The notes beneath the pieces were generated by a model that had not been told where the DNA came from, did not search any database, and saw only the letters and a program-made list of their open reading frames with translations. From positions 1-15,328 of the forward strand of contig JAISDF010000202.1 of assembly GCA_031265025.1 (NCBI GenBank): DNA of 15,328 nt, written 5' to 3'. Source of the DNA: Spirochaetaceae bacterium. GTDB lineage: Bacteria; Spirochaetota; Spirochaetia; Treponematales; Breznakiellaceae. Positions 4,305 to 12,071 of this stretch are shown in pieces. Positions within the stretch are counted from its first letter, which is position 1. Each line of letters opens with the position of its first letter. The position numbers and the translations under genes were made by a program.

Positions 4305-6246
4305 CGGGACCTCGCTTCGCCTCGTCGTCAGGTTCCTCGTATTTGGTAACCCGTATCAGACTGTTTTCAAGTATAAAGGTAACGGCCTTATAATCGTTTC
4401 TGACATCTTCCCTGACATCCCTGATGACGATCTTGACTCCGGGATAAACTTTGGAAGAAGCCGAAACCTTGCCCCTGGTCTTGAGGTTGTTGAGGTAGTT
4501 CTGCACTTCCTCAAGGTTCCCGGCCAGTTTGGAAAGTTCTCCGGTAAGCTCTTCCCGTTTATCCATAAGTTCGCGCATATAGGCTTCTTTGTCCTCGGGG
4601 AGGGATTTCCGCTGCTTCTTTATATTGATAAGGGTCTGGAGGTTAAGTTGAATGTCCTCAAGCTGCTTTTCGGCGGCGGCCTTGCTTTCCTGGAGTACGT
4701 CAAGTTTCGCCTTTTCCCTGGGGTCATAGCCCACTTCGCAGATTGTCTCGGCGCCCCCCATGGGGCTGCCTATGACCTTGGCGTTGATTTCCTCAGAGGC
4801 CCTGAGGCGTCCGCCTACTATGTGGGCCCGCTTGCCCTGGCATATAATGCGCTTGTTGGCGTCAACCTGGGAATTGACTATGCCGTCCGATACGACCACC
4901 ATATTGCCCGCTTCTATGGTTCCGTTTTCGATAAAGCGGGCCCAGATGGACCTTCCGGCCTTGACCGATCCTTCGTTTTTTCCGGTAATGCCCTGGTAAA
5001 CAATGATGTCCCCTTCGGCGTCAAGCTCGGCCTTTTCAACAGTGCCGTGGACTTCTATATTGCCCGCCGCCTTGACCGAAAAGCCGTCTTCCACATTGCC
5101 GGTGATAATCACCGTGCCGAGGAATATGATGTTTCCGGTCTTGAGGTTTACGTCGCCGTTTACCGTATACACGGGCTCGACGTTTATTTTCGCCCCGGCC
5201 ACCACTACCTGGCCGTTCATGTCGGCAATAATGGTATGCCCGTCCTCGGCCACATGGACATTCTTTCCCAGGGGCAGAACTATGTCCTTGCCGTTCCTGG
5301 CGGGAATTATCTTGCCGCTTACCGTGTGGCCGGGTTCGCCCCGCTGGGGGTCTATTTTTTTCGCCAGGGGCTGGCCTTCTACCACATTCTGAATGATATT
5401 GAGGTCCTTAAAGTCAACTTTGCCGTTGGCCCCTTCCCTGAGCGTTACCTTGCTCTGGTCCGTCTCGAAATTGTACTGCATATAGGCGTCATTGCCGTTC
5501 ACCGGCCGCGTGCCTTCGGCGACAAGCACCGCTTCCTTGTACCGGGGCCGGTCGGCGAATTCCCTGAGGAACACTTCGTTGATTCCGTATGTTACATTGT
5601 TGTTGTGGAGAACGCTTAAAAAGGTTTCAGCCGAAAGATCGCAGCCGCCGGGTCCGGGCGGGGTAACGTAGATGGACCCTTTCATTTCCTGGGCGCTGAT
5701 TTCGACGCTGACTATGGCGTCGTTCATCGGGTTTACGGCAAAGGTTCCGGCCTTGACATAGACACCCGACGCCTGCCGCACCGTCTCCCTGACCGTGTTT
5801 TCGTCTATCTCCTGGACATTCCTCGCGTGAAGGGCGTCCATGGCGTGGGACTCATTGGCCCGCCTCCCCCTGCCCACCGGTGGAGTAACCTTGAGAAAGG
5901 CCCCCTCATGGCTGAGGAACACAAAAGCGTCGCCGTCCCTGTCCTCTATCACCGGGGAAATAAACGCTTCCTCGTCCTCTGAACCGCCGCCGCCTTTTTT
6001 TGCCTTTTTCCTGACGGCCTTCTCATAGGCCCGTATCTTCCAGTCCTTTTTGCCCGTACCGAGAAAGCCCGGCGAACCCCGTTCGGTGATTTCGTATTCA
6101 ATGCGCCTTAGGGATACGCCCAAAAGAACAGAGGCCTCGGCCACGGCGTCCTCAAGCGTCGCGCCCAGGGCGTCCACGGCGCGTATGGCCCTGTCCCGCT
6201 CCAAGCGTTCTTTCATGAGTCCCTGAAGCTGGACAAAATCTACCAT
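4285..6246 (-). CDS. fapA: FapA-like DUF342 protein with N-terminal Jag_N-type domain
   Basis: 653 residues, cytoplasmic. Residues 1-75 resemble the Jag_N domain (EITERGSPGFLGTGKKDWKIRAYE region near 50-72). A DUF342/FapA N-terminal region follows, with the typical VKAGTFAVNPMNDAIVSVEI and PGHTVSGKIIPARNGKD stretches. About 360-496 is a right-handed parallel beta-helix of short repeats (VNGDVNLKTGNIIFLGTVII, GNIEVHGTVEKA, GDIIVYQGI). A coiled coil at about 505-590 (EKQLEDIQLNL, KREELTGELSKL) and a small C-terminal beta domain (YPGVKIVI) finish it. FapA proteins are tied to polar flagellar assembly in Vibrio, and DUF342 genes sit in many flagellar operons; the biochemical role is not settled. 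ATG at 6246 has aggagagg just upstream, 13 bases after the fliA stop. The stop overlaps the next gene. Confidence 0.85.
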   Translation of the reverse strand: MVDFVQLQGLMKERLERDRAIRAVDALGATLEDAVAEASVLLGVSLRRIEYEITERGSPGFLGTGKKDWKIRAYEKAVRKKAKKGGGGSEDEEAFISPVIEDRDGDAFVFLSHEGAFLKVTPPVGRGRRANESHAMDALHARNVQEIDENTVRETVRQASGVYVKAGTFAVNPMNDAIVSVEISAQEMKGSIYVTPPGPGGCDLSAETFLSVLHNNNVTYGINEVFLREFADRPRYKEAVLVAEGTRPVNGNDAYMQYNFETDQSKVTLREGANGKVDFKDLNIIQNVVEGQPLAKKIDPQRGEPGHTVSGKIIPARNGKDIVLPLGKNVHVAEDGHTIIADMNGQVVVAGAKINVEPVYTVNGDVNLKTGNIIFLGTVIITGNVEDGFSVKAAGNIEVHGTVEKAELDAEGDIIVYQGITGKNEGSVKAGRSIWARFIENGTIEAGNMVVVSDGIVNSQVDANKRIICQGKRAHIVGGRLRASEEINAKVIGSPMGGAETICEVGYDPREKAKLDVLQESKAAAEKQLEDIQLNLQTLINIKKQRKSLPEDKEAYMRELMDKREELTGELSKLAGNLEEVQNYLNNLKTRGKVSASSKVYPGVKIVIRDVREDVRNDYKAVTFILENSLIRVTKYEEPDDEAKRGPDGYTTN

Positions 6247-6259
6247 GTCCTCTCCTGTG

Positions 6260-7045
6260 TTATACTATGCCTTTGCGTATATTGGTCAGTTTGGAACGGA
6301 GGCGGAGTATGGCCTTGGTGTGGAGCTGGGATACCCGGGATTCGGTTACCTCAAGCACCTGGCCTATTTCCTTAAGGGTAAGGTCCTCGTAATAATACAG
6401 GACCAGTATCTTTTTTTCCTTATCGGGAAGCTCGTTGATGGATTCGATAATGACCCGCCTGATTTCTTCTTTTTCGACGATAACGTCGGGGTTGTAGCTC
6501 GAAGGCGATTCTATGCTCTCGCCTATGGACACCTTGTCGTTTTCGTCGCCTGAAAACCAGACATCGCTCAAAGAAAGCACCGAGGTCCCTGAAATTTTCA
6601 TTATGGTCTTGAGGAATTCATCCTCGTTCATGCCCAGGGAATTGGCCACTTCCTGATCCGAGGCCGTCCTTCCAAGCTGGGCTTCCAGGGAACTTATGGC
6701 ATCCTCAATTTCTTTGCTCTTCTGGCGCACCGAACGGGGCACCCAGTCGATGGAACGGAGTTCGTCAAAAATCGCCCCCCTGATGCGGGTTACCGCATAG
6801 GTCTTGAACTTTACGTTTTTATTGGGATCGAATTTATCTATGGCGTCAAGGAGCCCGAATACCCCGAAACCCACAAGGTCGTCAAATTCAACATTGTGGG
6901 GCATGCCTACGGCAACCTTGCCGGCGACATATTTTACCAGGGGAGCGTACTGCTTGATAAAGGCTTCGCGTATTGCGGGATTCCTGGTTTTACGATATTT
7001 GACCCAGAGTGCTTCTTCTGTCTGCTCGTCAAGGACATTCCCCAT
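6260..7045 (-). CDS. fliA: Flagellar sigma factor sigma-28 (FliA/WhiG/SigD family)
   Basis: 261 residues, the usual length. Region 2 spans about 25-110: core-binding and -10 recognition motifs VEFDDLVGFGVFGLLDAID, FKTYAVTRIRGAIFDELRS, and DWVPRSVR, a signature of this family. Region 3 covers about 115-165 (LGRTASDQEVANSLGM). Region 4 at about 205-254 ends in a helix-turn-helix (LTLKEIGQVLEVTESRVSQLHTKA) that reads the -35 box. It directs RNA polymerase to late flagellar and chemotaxis promoters. The start at 7045 is 3 bases after the preceding stop, with aaagga in the end of that gene serving as ribosome binding site. No anti-sigma FlgM is seen here. Confidence 0.96.
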   Translation of the reverse strand: MGNVLDEQTEEALWVKYRKTRNPAIREAFIKQYAPLVKYVAGKVAVGMPHNVEFDDLVGFGVFGLLDAIDKFDPNKNVKFKTYAVTRIRGAIFDELRSIDWVPRSVRQKSKEIEDAISSLEAQLGRTASDQEVANSLGMNEDEFLKTIMKISGTSVLSLSDVWFSGDENDKVSIGESIESPSSYNPDVIVEKEEIRRVIIESINELPDKEKKILVLYYYEDLTLKEIGQVLEVTESRVSQLHTKAILRLRSKLTNIRKGIV

Positions 7046-7048
7046 TGG

Positions 7049-7807
7049 TTATCCTTTCTCGTCCTTCTTTAAAATAGTCTGTATGGCCTGGGCCATCTCT
7101 TTTACATTGAAATCAGCCTGCCCGGTTGAGGGCTTTTTGCCCGGCGAAGAAAGCGCCCCCGATATTCCTCCGGCATCCGCGGGAACAAAGGCCTCTTCGC
7201 CCGGTTCTTCTTCCTGGGGGACAAAGGCCGTAGACAAGAGCTCAAGGTCAGGCAGCGTATCAACCGCGCCGTCCGTTTCGGGCAGAACCGGGGCCCCGGC
7301 CCCATCGCTTTCCGCGCCCGCGTCTTCGGCGTCTACAAGTGTCCCGCCATTAGTATATCCGTTTTGACCGCCCTGGTCCAGAGCCGCCGCATTGTTTGTT
7401 CCGGTATTCGCGCTTTTTTGTCCCGGATCAGGGACCTGAGCGGCGGAAAACCCGGCCCGCTCTGTTTTCGGCTCCCCCTCCCCGCCGGGTTCAACATATT
7501 GCTGGTCCAGGGGGGGAAGCATGCCGGTATCGTCATCTTCCGAAGAATCAATCGAAATATCCACGTTTGAACCGGGCATGGGGAGCCCGTCGCCGCCGGA
7601 GGCGTCGCCCTGGCTTAAATCAAGCAATTCGGGGACAAACTGGCTTACGGCCCAGTAGGCAAAAACACTGAGAAAGAAAAAAAGCCCCCCTGAAACCAGC
7701 GCCCTGATAATGGCATAGGCAAAACCGGCATGGCTTATGATGCCGATGACAAGCGAAAGGACAAAGGCCGCCCCCGCGGCTATGACGCTCAGTTTCAGGT
7801 TGAACAC
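7049..7807 (-). CDS. Two-helix membrane protein with long acidic tail, unknown function
   Basis: 252 residues. Two hydrophobic helices at about 7-25 and 33-53 form a membrane hairpin, with FVPELLDLSQGD following. Residues 65-228 are low-complexity Gly/Asp/Glu/Pro/Ala, probably disordered. A short ordered C-terminal helix remains (DFNVKEMAQAIQTILKKDE, 232-250), which looks like a binding motif. The start is GTG at 7807 with ggaggga just upstream; it begins 19 bases after the flhG stop. I do not recognise a family. It lies between flhG and fliA, where Bacillus has cheBAWCD, so a flagellar or placement role is inferred from context only. The middle should evolve fast, and only the ends are likely to be conserved. 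Confidence 0.72.
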   Translation of the reverse strand: MFNLKLSVIAAGAAFVLSLVIGIISHAGFAYAIIRALVSGGLFFFLSVFAYWAVSQFVPELLDLSQGDASGGDGLPMPGSNVDISIDSSEDDDTGMLPPLDQQYVEPGGEGEPKTERAGFSAAQVPDPGQKSANTGTNNAAALDQGGQNGYTNGGTLVDAEDAGAESDGAGAPVLPETDGAVDTLPDLELLSTAFVPQEEEPGEEAFVPADAGGISGALSSPGKKPSTGQADFNVKEMAQAIQTILKKDEKG

Positions 7808-7826
7808 CGTCTCCCTCCAACACCCG

Positions 7827-8723
7827 CTAGGAACGGCCGAAAAGCCGTTTCAGCATATTACCGAAGCCGCCGTTTTCCCTGGATTCGCTCTTTTCGAGCC
7901 TGCCCACAATGTGCTGTACGCACTGGGACGCCCGGCATTTGGGGTCCACCACCAGGAAGGGCCTCTGGCGGAGCACCGCCTGGGATACCGACGGGTCATC
8001 GTAGATAAACCCGAGGAAATCGACTTTGAGGTTGAGAAACTGCCCGGCTATATTGGTCATGCGGTCCGCCACCCTTTTCGCCTCAGCCACGCTCTTTACC
8101 CGGTTTACCACAAGTTTAAGCCCCATGTTAAGGCTGTCAATCTCGGTGGCGATTATCTTGATGATGCCGTAGGCGTCGGTGATGGCCGTAGGTTCGGGAG
8201 TGGTAACGATTACCGCGTCATCGGCGGCGGCGATAAAGTCAAGCACATTGCTCGATACTCCCGCGCTGGTATCTATGATGATGATATCCGCGTCCTGGAG
8301 GGTATTAAGCTCGTCAATAAAATTCTGCCGTTCCTCCTCCGAAAGATTGGCTATCTGCGAAAATCCCGAAGCCCCGGCCACTATCCTGATGCCGTACTCG
8401 GTCTGGAGTATTATATCCTTCATGGTCTTCTGCTTCCGTATCACATGGTACAGGCTGAACTTTGGAATAACGTTGAGCATAACATTGACATTGGCCAGCC
8501 CCAGGTCCGCGTCCATGACTATCACGCGCTTGCCTATGCGGGCGTAGGCCAGGGCCATGTTTACCGAAATATTGGTCTTGCCCACGCCGCCCTTGCCTGA
8601 GGTAACGGTGATGATTCTTGTCTGGCGCGGCGTTTTTTCGGGGGTCTTTTTGCTTTCTTTGTTCGCCGACCGGTTTTTCTGCTTCATCAATTCCCGCAGT
8701 TTTTCAGCCTGATCTGCCATCAT
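7827..8723 (-). CDS. flhG: FlhG/YlxH/FleN, MinD-type ATPase controlling flagellar number
   Basis: 298 residues. The N-terminus carries DQAEKLR (residues 4-10), matching the DQAxxLR motif by which FlhG proteins stimulate the FlhF GTPase. A basic linker follows, then the deviant Walker A SGKGGVGKT (42-50). MDADLGLANVN and IIIIDTSAGVS are the further nucleotide-site motifs of the MinD/ParA family. The last residues (GNMLKRLFGRS) resemble the amphipathic membrane-targeting helix of MinD. It would work with FlhF to fix the number and position of flagella at the poles. Its start ATG at 8723 overlaps the flhF TGA in an ATGA arrangement, so the pair is translationally coupled. A second in-frame ATG at 8720 is equally possible. 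Confidence 0.95.
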   Translation of the reverse strand: MMADQAEKLRELMKQKNRSANKESKKTPEKTPRQTRIITVTSGKGGVGKTNISVNMALAYARIGKRVIVMDADLGLANVNVMLNVIPKFSLYHVIRKQKTMKDIILQTEYGIRIVAGASGFSQIANLSEEERQNFIDELNTLQDADIIIIDTSAGVSSNVLDFIAAADDAVIVTTPEPTAITDAYGIIKIIATEIDSLNMGLKLVVNRVKSVAEAKRVADRMTNIAGQFLNLKVDFLGFIYDDPSVSQAVLRQRPFLVVDPKCRASQCVQHIVGRLEKSESRENGGFGNMLKRLFGRS

Positions 8724-9961
8724 TGTCTCCAGTTGATTTTTTCCGCGTCCGCGCCGGGGAAGCGGTTTTCTATACGTTCACGGTTTATGCGGAAACCTTC
8801 TAAATTGATGAGAAAGGGAACCACCGAAGCCCTCCGTATATCCACCGGCACGGTCTGCCCGTCGGTGATATAGGAAACGGCCTTGTCCTTTTCCCAGAGG
8901 GCGCTCAGCACATTGCCCACCCTGCCTGTCTCGTCAAGTTTGGTAATGATTACGGAACGGTAGCCAAAGGGTTCAAACTGCCGCAGAAGGTCCCCGATGT
9001 CGCTGGCCTTGGTGGTCGCGCTGAGGGCAAGGTGCACCTCGGACCGGGAACCGCAGGCCGAAAGGAGCTGCTTCATTTTGGCAAGCTCGACGCCGTCCTG
9101 AGGACTCTTGCCTATGGTATCGACAAGTATGAGGTCGGCGTCTCCGGCATAGAGGGCTATGGTTTTTCTCAGTTCCTCATGGCTCGTTATGTTTGAAAGG
9201 GGAATGTCCATGATGGAAGAATAGGTCTCAAGCTGCTGCTTTGCCCCTATGCGGTAATTGTCTATGTTTATGAGCCTTACGGAAAGGGGGCGGGCGGCGG
9301 AACCGCCTATATTGTACATGGCGGCGAGTTTGGCTATGGTTGTGGTCTTCCCTACCCCGGTGGGGCCGACAAGAACAAGAATACGGGGCTTGAGGTGAAA
9401 GGCTTCCTCATCGTGAATCCGTATGCTCTCCCCTATCCAGTCCACAACCTGTTCTTCCACTTCCTCGTAATTGTCAAGGGCCTCAAGGGTAATCTCCTTT
9501 TTTACCCGCCCGGTAATATGCCTGATATAGGCGGGGGAAAAATCGTTAAGCGCCAGAGCGTCGGCCAGCCTGTCTATAGTACCGTGGGAAGGAGACGCCT
9601 GGCTGTCGTTCTTTTTTTCAAGCTGCTTCTTGATATCCTTTACTTCACTCAGGAGCACCTGCAGGGTAGGGTCTTTTTTGGAAGCGGCGATGAATTTTTC
9701 CTTTTCCTCGGCAAGGCTCCCCACCTTCGCCTGGGGAACTCCCGGCGCCTGGGCATAGGAAGCCTGGGGAGAGGCGGCAAAGCCCGGGGCATAGTCCCGT
9801 ATATAGCCTTTCACCTCCACGCCCTCCTTTCCGAAAAAACCGAGAAGGCCCCTGCGCCTGATTTTCTGGTGCTGCATCTCCACAAAACGGCCGCCGAATT
9901 TCTCTTTCAGCCTTCGCAGCGCCTCGGTATAGGTTTCAGCCTGTTCGCTTACTATTTCCAT
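8720..9961 (-). CDS. flhF: FlhF, SRP-type GTPase for flagellar placement
   Basis: 413 residues from the ATG at 9961. The N-terminal B domain (TYTEALRRLKEKFGG, RRRGLLGFFGKEGVEV) leads to a Pro/Ala/Gln-rich linker, an all-helical N domain, and the NG GTPase domain. GTPase motifs are the P-loop GPTGVGKTTTIAKLA (near 199-213), DNYRIGAKQQLETYS, DTIGKSPQD as G3, and TKLDETGRVGN as G4. G3 departs from the SRP-family DTAGR. The frame stays open to a TTG at 9991, but aaagga (9968-9973) lies 6 bases before the ATG at 9961, and the longer form would overlap flhA with no Shine-Dalgarno. ATG at 9967 sits directly on the Shine-Dalgarno and is less likely. FlhF recruits the first export and basal-body parts to the pole and is activated by FlhG, encoded next. 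Confidence 0.94.
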   Translation of the reverse strand: MEIVSEQAETYTEALRRLKEKFGGRFVEMQHQKIRRRGLLGFFGKEGVEVKGYIRDYAPGFAASPQASYAQAPGVPQAKVGSLAEEKEKFIAASKKDPTLQVLLSEVKDIKKQLEKKNDSQASPSHGTIDRLADALALNDFSPAYIRHITGRVKKEITLEALDNYEEVEEQVVDWIGESIRIHDEEAFHLKPRILVLVGPTGVGKTTTIAKLAAMYNIGGSAARPLSVRLINIDNYRIGAKQQLETYSSIMDIPLSNITSHEELRKTIALYAGDADLILVDTIGKSPQDGVELAKMKQLLSACGSRSEVHLALSATTKASDIGDLLRQFEPFGYRSVIITKLDETGRVGNVLSALWEKDKAVSYITDGQTVPVDIRRASVVPFLINLEGFRINRERIENRFPGADAEKINWRQ

Positions 9962-9971
9962 GCCCATTCCT

Positions 9972-12065
9972 TTAAGCGGCCATACTCTCAAGGCTTATTT
10001 CGCCTATCTGCTCAACGATGATATCGGCGACAATCTCGGGAACCGAAAGGACCACCAGATCGGGCAGCTCCCTCCGGGTCGATGACTTGACCAGGTAACG
10101 CGCCGCCTCGGAACAGAGCAGCACCGGCGCCCAGCCCTGTTCCTGCACCGACGCGACAGAACGGGACAGCGCCTTGATCCACTCCCGCTGTACCGCGGGC
10201 TCAAGGGCAGACATAACGCCCGAAGAGGTTTCCACCCGGCTTTCTATGATCTTCTGTTCCAGCACCTGGTTGATGGTCAGCACCCTAAGCCGTCTGTCCT
10301 CGCCTGAGTACTGAAGGCATATCTGCCTTGCCAGGGCCTGCCTTGCCTTTTCGGTGAGGAAGCGGGTTTCCCTGGTAACCGGCGCGTAATCGGCAAGGGC
10401 CTCAAGTATGGCAACCATATTCCGTATGGACACCTGTTCTTCCAGAAGGGCCTGGAGCACCTTTTGAATTTCACCGAGATTGAGGACCTTCTGCGACTCG
10501 TCAACCACCGCCGGATATTCCTTCCTCAAGGTCTCCAGTATGGCATGGGTCTCCTGACGGCCCAAAAGTTCAGAAGCATAGCGCTTGATGATTTCGGTCA
10601 GATGGGTAGCGATGATAGAGGGCGGGTCCACCACCGTGTATCCGGCCCGTTCGGCCTGGTCCCGCTTGTCTTCGCTCACCCAGAGGCCGGGAAGCCCGAA
10701 GGCGGGGTCCCTGGTTTTTTCACCGGGAATTTCTTCTTTGATTCCCCCGGGGTTGATGCACAGATAGTAGCCCATGCGTATCTTGCCCCTGCCCACGTCA
10801 ACGCCCTTGATCTTGAAGCAGTATTCCGAAGGCTCAAGCCTCATGTTGTCGATGATCCTGATACGGGGAATCACCAGCCCCAGGTCCAGGGCCGACTCAC
10901 GGCGTATGCGGTGCACCCGCTCAAGAAGCTCCGCTCCCTTGTCCCGGTCAACCAGGGGTATGAGCCCGTCGCCCAGTTCCAGGGAAAGGGGGTCAAGGGG
11001 AACGACCGGCGACATTTCGGCGCTCTCGTCCCTGGGCTTCATGGCCTCGGCCTCTTTGCTCCGCATCTTCTCAAAATCGGCCTTTTTCACCCTGCTTACC
11101 TTGAGGGCGTAAAAGCCCAGCAGAGCCGCCATGGGTATCAGCACATACCAGGGAAAGCCGGGGAGCAGGGCAAAAAGAACAAGCACACCCGCTCCTATGC
11201 CGTACACACGGGCGTCCCGGGAGAACTGTTTTATCATGACCGAACTGAGGGTATCCCCGGCCGAGGCTGAACGGGTAACAACGATACCCATGGCTACCGA
11301 AACGAGCAGGGCGGGGAACTGGCTCAAAAGGCCGTCGCCCACGGCAAAGGTAATATAGGTTCCCAGGGCGGAAGCAAGGGGTTCATTGTGAAGCGCCACG
11401 CCTACTATAAAACCGCCCAATACGTTGATGACGGTAATAAAAATACCGACCTTGACATTGCCCGAGATAAATTTGCTGGCGCCGTCCATGGCGCCGTAAA
11501 AATCAGATTCCTGCTGTATCTCCCGCTTGCGGGATTTGAATTCTTCTTCGGTAATGGCCCCTGAATTGTATTCGGCCTCCACGGCCATCTGTTTGCCCGG
11601 CAGTGCGTCCAGGGTAAAACGGGCGGCCACTTCCGAAACACGGGAAGCGCCCTTGGTGATAACCACGGCCTGAACGGCGATGATGATGATAAAGATGATA
11701 AAGCCCACCACAAGGCCCTCGGAACCGCCCGAACCTACCACAAAGGAGGAAAAGGCCCGTATCATGCGGCCGTCAAAGGAAGCGCCCCTGGTAAGGATGA
11801 GCCTGGTGGATGATATGTTGAGCACCAGGCCGAAGACCGTAGCCATGAGCAGCACAAAGGGAAAAAGGCTGAACTCAACGGCTTTTTTGTTGTACAGCAC
11901 AAGGAGCAGCACTATGAGCGAGAAAATCAGGTTCATGGCCATAAGGGCGTCGAGGATTACCGTAGGCAGGGGCACGATAAACATCATGATACCCAGCACC
12001 ACGGCTACCGCTATGGCTATATCGTATACCTTTCCGCCGTTTTCCTGACTGTTCATATCAGACAT
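9972..12065 (-). CDS. flhA: FlhA, export gate component of the flagellar type III secretion system
   Basis: 697 residues, full length for the family. The N-terminal half holds about eight membrane helices (e.g. 14-35, 39-58, 66-84, 117-136, 205-225). The FHIPEP family signature is in the cytoplasmic loop at about 156-200 (LPGKQMAVEAEY, SDFYGAMDGASKF). From about 340 a flexible linker leads to the four-subdomain cytoplasmic part that forms the nonameric docking ring for chaperone-substrate complexes (LGLVIPRIRIIDN, PPSIIATHLTEII, VRNMVAILEALADY-type segment). The start at 12065 lies 6 bases after the flhB stop; ggag in the end of flhB is the nearest Shine-Dalgarno. ATG at 12056 is an alternative start. 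Confidence 0.97.
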   Translation of the reverse strand: MSDMNSQENGGKVYDIAIAVAVVLGIMMFIVPLPTVILDALMAMNLIFSLIVLLLVLYNKKAVEFSLFPFVLLMATVFGLVLNISSTRLILTRGASFDGRMIRAFSSFVVGSGGSEGLVVGFIIFIIIIAVQAVVITKGASRVSEVAARFTLDALPGKQMAVEAEYNSGAITEEEFKSRKREIQQESDFYGAMDGASKFISGNVKVGIFITVINVLGGFIVGVALHNEPLASALGTYITFAVGDGLLSQFPALLVSVAMGIVVTRSASAGDTLSSVMIKQFSRDARVYGIGAGVLVLFALLPGFPWYVLIPMAALLGFYALKVSRVKKADFEKMRSKEAEAMKPRDESAEMSPVVPLDPLSLELGDGLIPLVDRDKGAELLERVHRIRRESALDLGLVIPRIRIIDNMRLEPSEYCFKIKGVDVGRGKIRMGYYLCINPGGIKEEIPGEKTRDPAFGLPGLWVSEDKRDQAERAGYTVVDPPSIIATHLTEIIKRYASELLGRQETHAILETLRKEYPAVVDESQKVLNLGEIQKVLQALLEEQVSIRNMVAILEALADYAPVTRETRFLTEKARQALARQICLQYSGEDRRLRVLTINQVLEQKIIESRVETSSGVMSALEPAVQREWIKALSRSVASVQEQGWAPVLLCSEAARYLVKSSTRRELPDLVVLSVPEIVADIIVEQIGEISLESMAA

Positions 12066-12071
12066 CTTTCA

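Noticed and set aside
4246..5619. Long open frame of 457 codons on the plus strand, antisense to the fapA-like gene
   Set aside because: The opposite strand encodes a clear FapA-like protein with domain structure. The antisense frame has no recognisable domain and no Shine-Dalgarno; it is a composition effect of GC-rich codons.
9962..9991. TTG at 9991 as start of flhF
   Set aside because: It would overlap flhA by 20 bases, has no Shine-Dalgarno, and adds residues not expected of FlhF. ATG at 9961 has aaagga at good spacing.
10464..11270. 268-codon plus-strand open frame within flhA
   Set aside because: It is antisense to strongly conserved FlhA cytoplasmic domain coding sequence and has no features of its own.
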